A stretch of 64,000 nucleotides of DNA. Source: Methylobacterium oxalidis (GTDB taxonomy: Bacteria > Pseudomonadota > Alphaproteobacteria > Rhizobiales > Beijerinckiaceae). Positions 6,352 to 15,558 of this stretch are shown piece by piece. Position 1 is the first letter of the stretch. Each line of letters opens with the position of its first letter. Both the position numbers and the translations under genes were made by a program. The notes under the pieces were generated by a model. The model did no database searches. It had not been told where the DNA came from and was given only the letters and a program-made list of their open reading frames with translations. The DNA lies in NCBI RefSeq assembly GCF_007992195.1, contig NZ_BJZU01000028.1, positions 1 to 64,000 on the forward strand, given 5' to 3'.

Positions 6352-8787
6352 ATGTCCGATGACAATTTAAAGCTCGGCATCGAACTCGACGTTGCAGCTC
6401 GCGGCGCCGATATGGTCGACCAGCTTCGAGCCAAGCTCAGGGCCCTCGACTCTGCCGTCCGCTCCATCAACGCCAATCTGCGCTCGGCCGCTCGGTCTGC
6501 CGACCCTCTTGGTAGGGGATCAGCCAGTTCGAAGCGGACTCCCGATCCCGCCCGGCAGACGCGCGAGGCGATGCGGGACCTCAAGAGCCGGTTCACCTTC
6601 GAGAGTCGGATGGCGGCACAGCGAGTCCGTGAGCAGCGGGCCGAGACCCGCGAGTGCATCGCACGGATGAAGGAGCAGCGCCGGGCCGAGACAGAATCCC
6701 TTCGGGCGGTCCGTGTGCAGACGCAGGAGCAGGCCCAATCCTTCCGGGACCGCATGTCGTTCGCTTCCCGCATGATCCGGCAGCAAGCCCGAGAGGAAGC
6801 CGCCCTTGATCGAGACCGCCAGCGCTCCGCTCGGGAGACGATCCGCCTCGACTCGTACCGCTACGGCTTGCGCGAGCGGGAGGAGCGTCGACTCCACCGT
6901 GAAGGTATCCGGCAGGATCGAGAACGGGCGAACCTGCGCAGCTCAGCCCTCGATAACGCCCGCTCGGCCGCCTCCCATGGCCGGGACACCTACCAGCGCC
7001 TGACCCGCACAGGTGCCGGTGCAGCTCTCGCCGGAACCGCAGCCTCTGCCGCGCTGGCTCGCCGGGCCCTGACAGCCGAGGCCGATATCGACAGCGCGGA
7101 GATCAATGCGCGCATCTATGGTGGGCTGAGCAAGGATGCAGCTCGCCAGCTCCGCGATCAGTGGGCCTCCCCGCTCGCGGAACAACTCGGCGTCTCAACG
7201 GCAAAGCTTCTGACGAGCTACACCGATGCGCTCAAGGTCGGCATTCCGGCGGAAGGGGCCAAGCAGTTCTCCTCCCTCGCGACGCAGACCAGTGAGGCGT
7301 GGTCCGTCCCGTTCGAGACCGTCACCGACACCCTAGGTACGGTGAACTCGATCCTGACCAGCACGGGCGAGGCGTTCTCGTTTGACCGCCTCAAGAGCGT
7401 TGCCAACTCCCTGCAATATCTCGCGGCGAAGCAGTCGACCACGCCCGAGAAGCTGATCTCGTTCTTGCAGCGCGGCGCGGGTGCCTCGCAGGTGCTCGGC
7501 ATGTCGCAAGAGGCCGGGTTGGCGTTCGGCTCGGCATCGACATCGCTCGGCAACCAAGCCGGGCAGAGCGGACGGCTGTTCGACTACATCGCGGGCCGGC
7601 TCGTGAAGATGCCGGACATGGTGAAGAAGCACGGGCTCGAAGGCAAGCGCGCAAAGGAGCTGGTCCGGTATCTCGGTTACGGCAGTGTTGGGGAGATGGA
7701 CCGCCGCCGCCGTGCAAGCCCGGACGAGTTCCTGCCCGACTTCATGGAGCGCTTCGCCAAGATCAAGGATCAGAAGAAGCAAGAACAGTTAATACAGTTC
7801 TTCGCTGGGCAGGAATGGTTGGGCGAGTTCGGCCGCATGGTCAAGGGCATCGCCACGTACCGCGAGGCCGCAAACCTTGCGAAGGAAGCGAAGGGACTGG
7901 ATGCGATCGGCGAGGTGTGGAAGCTCCACAGCCTCAAGCTCGCCTTCGTCTTCAAGCAGATCAAGGCTGGTTTCCTCAACATCATGGGCGAGTTCGGCAA
8001 GGTGCTCTCGCCACTGGCCCGCCAAGTGGGAGATTTCTTCCTCGATTGGTCGCGCAAGCTCCAGGGCGGCGGTCTTCAGGCTCGCTTCCGGGCTGCGATC
8101 GATGGTTTGATCCAGGGCTTTGGGTTCAAGGATCTGCCTGACATGCTCCGCGGCGTGTTCGGGGCTCCCGGTGAGGGCAATGCGGGCGCCATCTCGCAGT
8201 GGCGCAGCACCGCTCTGGCCTTTGCCGAGGGCATCACCGACACGATCAACACCCTGAAGCGGCTCTTCTCCGTCTTCACAGGCGGCGATACCAGCTCGGA
8301 AGCCATCGCCCGCTGGACGGGAAGGCTCATCACTTTCGCTGCGGCCTGTGTGATTGCGGCGCCTGCGGTGGCGGTACTCGGCGGTCTCGCCTCCGGCATC
8401 ACTGCCTTGGGCATCGCGATTCTCGGCGCATGGCGCATTCTGAAAGCGGCCGGTCTCATCGGTGCGGCTGGTCCTGGCGCGGCTCCGAACATGCCGAAGG
8501 GTCCTGGTGCGGCTACCGGCGGGCTCTTCGGCCGACTCCTTGGCCGGTTCGGGATCGGCGGTGCTGCCGCGTTCGCCAGTTCATCGTCTCTATCGAAGGG
8601 CGAACAGAATGCTCTCGCTGGCCGGCTCTACCAGTGGGCGGAGGAACAGGAGAAGGCCAAGGGTGGCGCTCCCTCTCGGGCCTGGAGCGATCCACCTCTG
8701 AAGAAGAGCCTCGACAGTCTGAAGGAGTCGGTCGACGAGAACGCCAAGCTGTTGAGGCAGAACGCGGAAGGCGACTGGCGGGGCTGA
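6352..8787 (+). CDS. Phage tail tape-measure protein
   Basis: An 811-residue tail-length protein. The start at 6352 (MSDDNLKLGIELDVAARGAD) is the typical tape-measure opening; the frame upstream is not protein-like. Residues about 60-210 are a highly charged Arg/Glu coiled coil, followed by an Ala-rich hydrophobic segment. The middle part (QLGVSTAKLLTSYTDALKVG; LGTVNSILTSTGEAFS) is the conserved TMP core. Near residues 650-700 lies a long hydrophobic stretch that could insert in the host membrane. The frame ends at TGA, directly after a GGGG run; coding character continues in the -1 frame into the next ORF, so this may be the N-terminal part of a larger protein. Confidence 0.9.
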   Translation: MSDDNLKLGIELDVAARGADMVDQLRAKLRALDSAVRSINANLRSAARSADPLGRGSASSKRTPDPARQTREAMRDLKSRFTFESRMAAQRVREQRAETRECIARMKEQRRAETESLRAVRVQTQEQAQSFRDRMSFASRMIRQQAREEAALDRDRQRSARETIRLDSYRYGLREREERRLHREGIRQDRERANLRSSALDNARSAASHGRDTYQRLTRTGAGAALAGTAASAALARRALTAEADIDSAEINARIYGGLSKDAARQLRDQWASPLAEQLGVSTAKLLTSYTDALKVGIPAEGAKQFSSLATQTSEAWSVPFETVTDTLGTVNSILTSTGEAFSFDRLKSVANSLQYLAAKQSTTPEKLISFLQRGAGASQVLGMSQEAGLAFGSASTSLGNQAGQSGRLFDYIAGRLVKMPDMVKKHGLEGKRAKELVRYLGYGSVGEMDRRRRASPDEFLPDFMERFAKIKDQKKQEQLIQFFAGQEWLGEFGRMVKGIATYREAANLAKEAKGLDAIGEVWKLHSLKLAFVFKQIKAGFLNIMGEFGKVLSPLARQVGDFFLDWSRKLQGGGLQARFRAAIDGLIQGFGFKDLPDMLRGVFGAPGEGNAGAISQWRSTALAFAEGITDTINTLKRLFSVFTGGDTSSEAIARWTGRLITFAAACVIAAPAVAVLGGLASGITALGIAILGAWRILKAAGLIGAAGPGAAPNMPKGPGAATGGLFGRLLGRFGIGGAAAFASSSSLSKGEQNALAGRLYQWAEEQEKAKGGAPSRAWSDPPLKKSLDSLKESVDENAKLLRQNAEGDWRG

Positions 8788-8876
8788 TCCACAAGGGCGC
8801 CCTTACCGCCGGCCAGCCAGCGCAGGCCGTCAAGGCGTCTCTCTCTGACAGCGCGTCAGTTCTCCGCAACTCGGTG

Positions 8877-9929
8877 ATGTCCGGCGCGATCGGCGGCAGC
8901 TCGGGCCTCGGCTCGGGCGGCTTCACCTCGGGTCCGCTCTCCGGCTCGACTCCGGGCGCAGCGCTCGGCGGCGGCTCCGGACTCTCCCGTCGCGGTATCC
9001 TCAGCGGCGGTCTCAACCCGCGGATCGGCAGGGGGGCAGGCTCTGGCACAGGCTCCGGTTCCGGGGCGGACGTGCCGATCGTTACGGACGGCAAGACGAT
9101 CGTCGGGCTCGGCGAGGCTGGCACCGCGCAGTACGCCAACATCCTCGGCAAGCGCGAGTCGGGCAACCGCTACGGCATCCGGAATTCCTACGGCTTCTCC
9201 GGCCGCTGGCAGATGGGTGCCGCCGCACTGTTCGACACCGGCTACGTCAACACGAAGCGCAACCGCGAGCTGAACAATCCAGGGATCTGGACCGAGAAAG
9301 CCAGGGCCATGGGGGTCGGCAACATGGCCGACTTCCTGGCCAACCGAAACGGCGTCCAGGACAAGCAATTCATCGAATACACGAGCCGCAATCTCCGGGC
9401 GTTACAGCGCATGGGCGTGATCCGGCCCGGCATGCAGGCGAACGAACTGGCCGGCTGGCTCGCTGCCGCGCACCTCAAAGGTCCCGGTGGGGCCGCCGCT
9501 CTGGCCCGAGGCCGGGACAACTTCGACGCCAACGGCACCTCAGCCTCCTCCTACCGGCGGATGATGAGCGGCGTGACCGGCGGCGCTGGTCCGTCCATCC
9601 CGACTCCCGGTGCCGATCTGGCAAAGGCCGAAGCCCTCAGATCCTCTGGCTGGACCAAGGGCCTCGGTGGCAACGCGGCGGCCGGCTTCAAACCGGGCTT
9701 CGGCGGAAATGCACCGCTCGGAGCCGAAACCCCGATCCGGCCTCAGAACACGCAGCCGATCGGTGGCGGTGCCGGTGCAGGCGCCAGCTCCTCCACGCAC
9801 TCCGTCTCGGCTCCGATCACGATCAACGGCGCCGGCCAGGACCCGCAAGCCATCGCCAATGCCGTGCAGCGCAAGTTGCAGGAAGCGATGAATCGGCGAA
9901 CGCACGACATCTCGCCGTCCTTCGCCTAA
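8877..9929 (+). CDS. Tail-associated lysozyme-like protein (possible TMP C-terminus)
   Basis: About 350 residues from ATG 8877; GTG 8874 is adjacent and no ribosome-binding site is visible. Coding character reaches back to the TMP stop at 8785, so the ORF is probably the C-terminal half of the tape measure after a -1 shift or a one-G deletion. A Gly/Ser-rich linker leads to a muralytic domain: YANILGKRESGNRYG with the likely catalytic Glu, then YGFSGRWQMG. The C-terminal part is Gly/Ala-rich and ends with a short helix (AIANAVQRKLQEAMNRR) typical of tail-fibre or TMP ends. It probably cuts peptidoglycan during DNA entry. Confidence 0.75.
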   Translation: MSGAIGGSSGLGSGGFTSGPLSGSTPGAALGGGSGLSRRGILSGGLNPRIGRGAGSGTGSGSGADVPIVTDGKTIVGLGEAGTAQYANILGKRESGNRYGIRNSYGFSGRWQMGAAALFDTGYVNTKRNRELNNPGIWTEKARAMGVGNMADFLANRNGVQDKQFIEYTSRNLRALQRMGVIRPGMQANELAGWLAAAHLKGPGGAAALARGRDNFDANGTSASSYRRMMSGVTGGAGPSIPTPGADLAKAEALRSSGWTKGLGGNAAAGFKPGFGGNAPLGAETPIRPQNTQPIGGGAGAGASSSTHSVSAPITINGAGQDPQAIANAVQRKLQEAMNRRTHDISPSFA

Positions 9930-10011
9930 TCATCTCAACATTGGCCGGGCTCATTCCTCGTTCAGGGGAGGAGCCCGGCTGTCACAGCCTCTCACATAAC
10001 ACGGACGCAAC

Positions 10012-11181
10012 ATGCCAACGGGCTACAAGCCGATCTTCGAGATCTGGAAGGGCGGCGAGAACATCACGGCAAGATTTCAGGATCGGGCCGTTCACATTGC
10101 TGTCGAGCTAGCGGCCGGCGGCGGCTCTCAGGACTCGATCGAGATCACCGTGGACGACCGTGATTGGCTCGTTGCCACGCCACGGGTGAAGGACCGGATC
10201 GTCGTCTACTTGGGCTATGAAGGTATCGGCACAAGTTGGATGGGCAGTTTCGAGGTGAACTCGGTCCGCTTCAGCTTTCCGCCGAAGTCCATCGCCGTTC
10301 GTGGCACCTCTGCCTCGTCGCTCAACGATCTGAAGACGCACACAATACAAGAGTTCAAAGACAAGACCGCTGAGGAAATCTTGGCTGAGGCTGGATCGAA
10401 GATCGGGATGAAGGTCGATGTTCACCCGAGCATTGCAGATCAGAAGATTCCCTTCCTGAACTCGGTCACTTCGATGGGATCACTAGTCGAACGCCTTGAG
10501 TCGCACTACGGCGCGGTAGCCAAGATTACCGACGGACGCGTGATCCTGACACCGCGAGCCGGCGGCCGGTCTGTGTCCGATATCGCGATGCCGACGCTTG
10601 TCCTGCGCGAGTACAGTTTTGCCGATTTGGAGATTCTGACCGACTCCCGCGGAGAGACCGCCAGGACAATTGCCCAGTATAAGGACGGCGACGGCAACAC
10701 GAAGACTGTAGAGACGAAGTCGAACATTCCGGATCTGGACACGGAGGCCTCTCACACGATCGGAAACATCTTCAACTCGCAAGCGGAGGCCGAGGCGGCG
10801 GCCAAGTCCGTCCAAGCCACGCTCGATCGGTCGACCGGGCGAATCCATGGCACGTTGGCTGAGGGCGACCCGTGGTTGCGCGACGGCCAGCGCGTCGTCA
10901 TCTCCGGAATCCGCGACGGCATCGATGGCAGCTACGTTCTCGACATGGTCCGCCACGAATTCACGAAGCAGGGCGCCCTTCGCACTAGCTTCTCGGGCAC
11001 CGCAGGCATCGACGGTCTTGCGGCCGAGTTCGGGTCAAGCACCTGCAATGATCCCGCCTTTATCGTGCCGGGTGCCGGGCAAGTGATGGGTCAGGTGCTG
11101 CCGCCTGCGGGTGCCCTCACCCTCGACCGAACCTTCGGACCGATTCCGGCGCTGACCGGCACTGCACCGCCTGTTCCGTGA
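10012..11181 (+). CDS. Phage late control D-family protein (tail hub gpD)
   Basis: A 389-residue baseplate hub protein of contractile tails (P2 gpD / Mu gp44 family). It opens with a Tyr-Lys-Pro strand (GYKPIFEIWKGGENIT), then DSIEITVDDRD and the barrel segments of the T4 gp27-like fold. A middle domain (EEILAEAGSKIGM...) and the late TGRIHGTLAEGDPWLRDGQ, with Gly-Ser-Tyr-Val-Leu and the final strand, match the family. In a tail machine it links the tube to the spike. It follows the tape-measure pair as in Mu-like and P2-like operons, but no spike or baseplate genes follow. Confidence 0.9.
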   Translation: MPTGYKPIFEIWKGGENITARFQDRAVHIAVELAAGGGSQDSIEITVDDRDWLVATPRVKDRIVVYLGYEGIGTSWMGSFEVNSVRFSFPPKSIAVRGTSASSLNDLKTHTIQEFKDKTAEEILAEAGSKIGMKVDVHPSIADQKIPFLNSVTSMGSLVERLESHYGAVAKITDGRVILTPRAGGRSVSDIAMPTLVLREYSFADLEILTDSRGETARTIAQYKDGDGNTKTVETKSNIPDLDTEASHTIGNIFNSQAEAEAAAKSVQATLDRSTGRIHGTLAEGDPWLRDGQRVVISGIRDGIDGSYVLDMVRHEFTKQGALRTSFSGTAGIDGLAAEFGSSTCNDPAFIVPGAGQVMGQVLPPAGALTLDRTFGPIPALTGTAPPVP

Positions 11182-11403
11182 ACGGCACGCGCACGAATGC
11201 GCAGCCGATTCGACAACGTGCGCGACCGCTGCTATTGGAAAGATTGCTCCGGCGAATCAGCGCAGGACGCAAATGCGGCACGAAAGGATGTCTAGCGTTT
11301 CGACGAAAGCGAAGCAACCGAAAAATCGGTAGCCATCCACAGAAACAAGGAAGGGGACGCCCCGCTGCCCGCCGACTCGGTCGAAGGGGGAAGCAGGCAG
11401 GGG

Positions 11404-12435
11404 GTGCCGAAGACGATATTGAACACTGATAAAACCAGCACAAACCATGAACATTTGCAAGCCTCTGGCCGTGTGAGCTTCGCGGGTCCTCTCGCCAAGA
11501 TCGCCCGGTTCGAGAAGAGCCCGGAGGCAGGCTGCAAGCGCGGAGTCGGCCTCAACACGCTGATCCTCTCCGATCTCGCCAAGCTCGCCCATCTCCGTCG
11601 CGGCTTAGGTCCCTGGGACGATGCTCGCGCCGATGCAGTGTTCGACGACGCTGCGCCCCGCATCGTGGCCGGGGCTCGTGCATCCCGGAAGCTGGCCGAG
11701 CGTGAGCTGGTCGCCTGGGCGCGCCGTCACTTGCCCGAGGTGATCGAGGGATGGGGGGAAGAGTGGGTGGCGGACCGCTGCCGTGAGGTCGAGGCAGAGC
11801 GCCACGGCTCGTTCCGCACCGTGGATGAGATCGCGAAGCGGCATGGCATCAGCCAGGACGAAGTGCTTGGTGCCTGTCTGGTGTCGCTCGTGGCGCAGGA
11901 TCGGCCCAAGGCGGTGCGAAAGGCTGACCGCATGAAGGTCGATGCGCTCTATCAGCGGAGCAAGCGAGCACAGGAGCCCGGCTATACCGCACGCGAGAAC
12001 AGCTTGGCCGCCCGGCACCGCCGCGGAGAGTTCGGTAGCGACAGCCTGAAGACCGTGAGGCGCAAGATCAAAGCTGGCCTGATCGATCCGGAGCCTCAGG
12101 GCCAGCCTGAAGCTCGTGTGCTCGACAGCGGCGATGTCCACTTTTCGTCGGCAACAGCACGTAGTGCGTGTAAGGTGAACGACGAAATGGGGACACCCGT
12201 TTCGGCGAGCACCGCCACCTCGATCGAGGCGACATCAGCCGAGAGCGAGACCCACGGTCAGACCGCAGCATCCGCCGTAGAGATCCGCACCTTTAGGGAG
12301 GTCTTGGCTGATCTTAAGGCCGGAGCCGATGCGGCCTGGGCCGACTTCATCTCGGACGATCCCTTCTACCGCGGGATCGATCGGGCCGAGGCCGAGGATG
12401 CCGCGCTAGCAACTCGCCTGGCTCTCGCGGCCTGA
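11404..12435 (+). CDS. Hypothetical protein with helix-turn-helix
   Basis: A 343-residue protein that I do not recognise. The long frame starts with GTG at 11404; the N-terminal residues look non-conserved and another GTG at 11473 (VSFAGPLAKIAR) is a plausible start. Residues about 130-160 (TVDEIAKRHGISQDEVLGA) form a helix-turn-helix. The rest is basic and helical, with a Ser/Thr-rich disordered linker and a short helical end. It may be a phage regulator or replication accessory protein. The 220 bases upstream show no gene. Confidence 0.55.
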   Translation: MPKTILNTDKTSTNHEHLQASGRVSFAGPLAKIARFEKSPEAGCKRGVGLNTLILSDLAKLAHLRRGLGPWDDARADAVFDDAAPRIVAGARASRKLAERELVAWARRHLPEVIEGWGEEWVADRCREVEAERHGSFRTVDEIAKRHGISQDEVLGACLVSLVAQDRPKAVRKADRMKVDALYQRSKRAQEPGYTARENSLAARHRRGEFGSDSLKTVRRKIKAGLIDPEPQGQPEARVLDSGDVHFSSATARSACKVNDEMGTPVSASTATSIEATSAESETHGQTAASAVEIRTFREVLADLKAGADAAWADFISDDPFYRGIDRAEAEDAALATRLALAA

Positions 12436-12918
12436 CGGTCCCAACCCCCAGCCAACGGGTGGAGAGGGGCAGGCGGCCTCACTCCGCCCCACACGCACTT
12501 CCGAGCCCACGGCTCGCCAACTCGCCTCCGACGCCATCCAAGGGGAAGCGGGACTTCTTGGCGGTGAGCGCCCCACGCTGCCGCCCGAGCCCTCCGATAT
12601 CGGCTCGCATCGCTCGCCTGCCGACCAGCATGGGATTGAGACGGCAGCCGTGATCGTGTCCGCCAGTCTCGGTTCCTCTTCATCGGCCTGCACGGCGGTC
12701 TCGCCTCGCCTCCTGGCTGGCGTCTAGCCACGCGACGAGATCTTCCGCTGTCTCGGGCGGACGGCCAAGCACATCCTTACTTCATGGACGGCCTCTTGAG
12801 CGCTCCGGAAGAGCGCGTCGCAGTGCTCGTACCGTTTTCGTGTTATGTTCGACTACGAACGACACCCATGATGCGCGCGGCTCATACCACAACACCTTAA
12901 CTTCACGGATCGAGATTG
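12436..12918. other. Gene-free stretch with a dyad near the next promoter
   Basis: No convincing gene in about 480 bases. A 38-codon frame from ATG 12784 is possible but unsupported. A dyad GTTCG-ACTA-CGAAC lies at 12847-12860, about 60 bases before the next start, and could be an operator. Confidence 0.4.
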
Positions 12919-13338
12919 ATGCACCATCGCCTGTACACCATCGCGGGATTTGCCCGCTATCCGTCCCTCGACGTGCCGGACCGTCGCTTCCTCTCCTCCG
13001 GTTACTACCAACTCGGTATCGTGGCGGCCCGTGCCGACCTGCGCGCCTTGAAGGCGGCCTGCGCCGACCTGTTCGCCCGCGCCTACGGCCATCCCGGCAG
13101 CGACCTCTCGTTTCCCATCCGCGCCGAACCCGCGGGTCGAGAGTTCGTGCAGGCTCGCACTCGCGAGAGGCCGAACATCCTCATCCCGAGAGAGCGACGC
13201 GCGATCGGCATCCTGCGAGGCGATACCGTCCGGGTGAGCGGCACGCTTCATCCGTACCAGATGGATAGCCGTTGCGGAGTCCGGTTCCTCCTTGAGGCTG
13301 TCGAGTTCCTGGCCGCCGACACTGCGAGGGCTGCCTGA
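12919..13338 (+). CDS. Hypothetical protein, OB-fold-like ending
   Basis: A 139-residue protein. ATG 12919 is preferred over the TTG three bases earlier. The C-terminal stretch (DTVRVSGTLHPYQ, then GVRFLLEAVEFLA) has the strand-turn-strand pattern of an OB-like barrel, and the protein is Arg-rich, so nucleic-acid binding is possible. Its TGA overlaps the ATG of the next gene. It lies in the early/regulatory part of the prophage-like region. Function not established. Confidence 0.5.
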   Translation: MHHRLYTIAGFARYPSLDVPDRRFLSSGYYQLGIVAARADLRALKAACADLFARAYGHPGSDLSFPIRAEPAGREFVQARTRERPNILIPRERRAIGILRGDTVRVSGTLHPYQMDSRCGVRFLLEAVEFLAADTARAA

Positions 13339-13718
13339 TGCCGCGTCCCCGCAAGGCCGCTCGGGTCGTCCCCGCCGAGATGCGGGCCGCCGCGGAGTCT
13401 GGCTACGTCGATCGGCCCGTCTACGTGCCGGCGCCGGTCACGCTTGTCGCCACCACGACCGCTGAAGTCACCGACACCATGATCGGCTTGCCTGAAGACC
13501 CAATCGCGCAGGAAAGGGCCGTTGCCTACCTGAAGGCTGCCCTCGCCTTCCGATCTCGCCAGCACACCACCCTGCCCCGGCCGGTGATCACCGCCGTCGA
13601 GGTGCCGCTGCGCGACGACGCCTTGGAGATCATCGATCTGGTGGACCGCGACCTTGCCGACGCGCTGGGCCGCCTCGTGAACCGCCCGCTCGCTCGCTTC
13701 CTGACCGAGCCGCAATGA
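13338..13718 (+). CDS. Hypothetical protein coupled to previous gene
   Basis: A 126-residue protein starting by TGATG overlap. The first 40 residues are basic and Pro-rich, the rest helical and acidic (DDALEIIDLVDRDLADALGRL). No signal peptide or membrane segment. Not recognised. Tight coupling suggests the two proteins work together. Confidence 0.5.
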   Translation: MPRPRKAARVVPAEMRAAAESGYVDRPVYVPAPVTLVATTTAEVTDTMIGLPEDPIAQERAVAYLKAALAFRSRQHTTLPRPVITAVEVPLRDDALEIIDLVDRDLADALGRLVNRPLARFLTEPQ

Positions 13719-14032
13719 TTCGGTGGGACCCCCCGAAAGATTCGCGACTTCGGCCACGGTTCAACGCTCCCGGAAGTGCGCACGTCCAGGTCAGCGCTCA
13801 CTCAACCCGCCAGCATGGCCAAGGTTCCCTCACCGGATGCCGTTTCCTGCGGCTCAGGAGCCTCCAGACGGCCGTGGGCCTGTTTCCGTCACTCGGCGTC
13901 CTCGGATTGCGGCTGCCGCCTACGGGCTTCCTATGAGCCACCCACCGCAACGGCTCTCGCCCATACGCGAGGCCGCTCCTCACCTCTTGGCCGGCGGCAA
14001 CCCGCTTCCCGCCTCAACCACGTTCCACGAAC
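13719..14032. other. Intergenic stretch, nothing recognised
   Basis: About 310 bases. Frames on both strands are Pro/Arg/Ser-rich with no family signature. I see no RNA gene or clear regulatory site. Confidence 0.35.
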
Positions 14033-14269
14033 ATGCTGACCCACCGACCCACCGACACTGCTCCCACCGTGAGCCTCGTGCTCAGCGACGATCTCCTCGA
14101 CGCGATCGAGTACCTGCGCCGCATCAGCACCGACCCCGTGATCCCAAGCCGGTCACAGGTCGTCCGCGACCTTCTCAGCATTGCTCTCGCTCGGATTCTG
14201 TTTGACGGGCCTGACGAGCTTGTTGCGGACTTCGATGCGCCGTTCTTAAAGCCCGTAATGGGGCGATGA
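14033..14269 (+). CDS. Small RHH/CopG-like protein
   Basis: A 78-residue protein. VSLVLSDDLLDAIEYLRRI followed by SRSQVVRDLLSIALARILF is a convincing ribbon-helix-helix pattern: one strand, two helices, basic turn. It probably binds DNA as a dimer and may repress nearby promoters. The next in-frame start overlaps its stop, but two hairpins after the stop suggest it ends a transcript. Confidence 0.6.
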   Translation: MLTHRPTDTAPTVSLVLSDDLLDAIEYLRRISTDPVIPSRSQVVRDLLSIALARILFDGPDELVADFDAPFLKPVMGR

Positions 14270-14301
14270 TCCGTAATGGTATCCGCCGTTCTGATTTTAG
14301 C

Positions 14302-14334
14302 GGCTCAGTTTTGAGCCAGCGCAAAATTGCGCTG
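14302..14334. repeat. Two tandem hairpins after the RHH gene
   Basis: First hairpin: GGCTCA (14302-14307), loop GTTT, TGAGCC (14312-14317). Second: CAGCGCAA (14317-14324), AA, TTGCGCTG (14327-14334). They lie between the RHH gene and the likely GTG start of the next gene at 14377. They may attenuate readthrough or hide a ribosome site. Confidence 0.5.
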
Positions 14335-14376
14335 CCAAAAGCTGCTCGGCGATGGGCTAGCCGCAAGAGGTGCATC

Positions 14377-15027
14377 GTGATCGGCAACATGGTGGAGCAG
14401 GCGTTTTTACAAGCCCGTCAGCGACAGCCCGAGACCGCGAAGCGCTGGAGAGACCTTTCCTGGCGATGGGGCCCGGCGCTTCCGGACTCCGCGCTCACCG
14501 GCACGATCCAGAGCCACGGCAAGCTCGATCTGCTGGTTCGCGCCCCAGAGGATGAGGTGGCTGAGCGAATCCGCGCGGGTCATACTGATGAAGGCTCACG
14601 AGACGATGATGTGATCCTGCTCTCGCATCTCTGGGTCAGTGGTGCATACGAGACGGTGCGGCTCGTTTACCAGCGCAAGATCGAGAAGGACAACGGGCCA
14701 TTTCGGCGTCTGCGGCACGAACTGGCCCTGGTGCGGATGCCGATCGACAAGCACGTCGTCGCCTACACGGACAGCAAGCGCTTCAAGGCGCCGATCCCAA
14801 TGATGCGCTCGCCCAATCACGGCGACGCGCCAGCCCAATACGTCTTCGACCCGAACAGCTTGGCTCGATCGCACATCATGCCAGGCCGCCCATCCGAGCG
14901 CGGATCTTTGACGTGGCTCGCGACAGACGTTGTGAGCTGCACCACCACCTGGATCGAGCGGCGCGACCTCTCCGACCGCATCCTCGCCTTTGCCGAGGCC
15001 CTGCCGATCCAGCCGAGCCGGAGGTGA
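14377..15027 (+). CDS. Hypothetical protein
   Basis: About 216 residues from GTG 14377, which has AAGAGG six bases upstream; an ATG at 14389 is possible, while the longest frame from 14266 would read through two hairpins. No recognised domain. The protein has a basic patch (SKRFKAPIPMMRSPNHGDAP) and several His/Asp residues, and looks soluble. It lies directly before the Rha-type gene, and an anti-repressor or phage accessory role is possible only by context. Confidence 0.5.
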   Translation: MIGNMVEQAFLQARQRQPETAKRWRDLSWRWGPALPDSALTGTIQSHGKLDLLVRAPEDEVAERIRAGHTDEGSRDDDVILLSHLWVSGAYETVRLVYQRKIEKDNGPFRRLRHELALVRMPIDKHVVAYTDSKRFKAPIPMMRSPNHGDAPAQYVFDPNSLARSHIMPGRPSERGSLTWLATDVVSCTTTWIERRDLSDRILAFAEALPIQPSRR

Positions 15028-15044
15028 GCGGTCAGACCTTCAAC

Positions 15045-15464
15045 ATGGACGACGCAGTGCACGTTGAACCGGAGATCACCCAGCGCGGCCTCGTGCCGAA
15101 GGTGCAGATCATCGACGGCGAGCTGACGGCGGACAGCCGGGACGTAGCGGCGTTCTTCGGAAAGACTCACTTCCACGTGCTACGCGACATCCGCAACCTG
15201 CACTGCTCCGACGATTTTCGTGCAATCAATTTTGATTTGGTGAAAAACGGAGCCGGAACGACCTCGCATGTGATGATGCGGCGTGACGGCTTCACGTTCT
15301 TGGTGCTTGGGTTTGACGGAGAGGATGCCGGAGCTTTCCGCGAATCCTACATCGCCGAGTTCAACCGGATGGATCAGGCGCTGCCCAATCAGACACCGCG
15401 CTGCGGATTTTCGGCAAAGCAATTTTGCTTCGTTAAAACGGGACCGGTACCACTTCGCTCATGA
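15045..15464 (+). CDS. Rha-family phage regulatory protein
   Basis: A 139-residue protein starting MDDAVHVEPE. It shows the Rha signature: SRDVAAFFGKTHFHVLRDIR, then F..NF, MMRRDGFTFLVLGFDGEDA and YIAEFNRMD. Rha-type proteins are found in lambdoid and other temperate phages, where they affect growth in hosts lacking IHF; they are thought to be DNA-binding regulators. The C-terminus after FNRMD (a Cys-containing tail) differs from typical members. It faces the integrase gene convergently. Confidence 0.85.
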   Translation: MDDAVHVEPEITQRGLVPKVQIIDGELTADSRDVAAFFGKTHFHVLRDIRNLHCSDDFRAINFDLVKNGAGTTSHVMMRRDGFTFLVLGFDGEDAGAFRESYIAEFNRMDQALPNQTPRCGFSAKQFCFVKTGPVPLRS

Positions 15465-15558
15465 CGATTCGTCGACATGGCTTCACATCCCTGCTCGGAC
15501 GATTTTCACCTCCTCAATATTGAGGCGCCGAAAAACGTAGCAGGAACCATCGCCTCGG

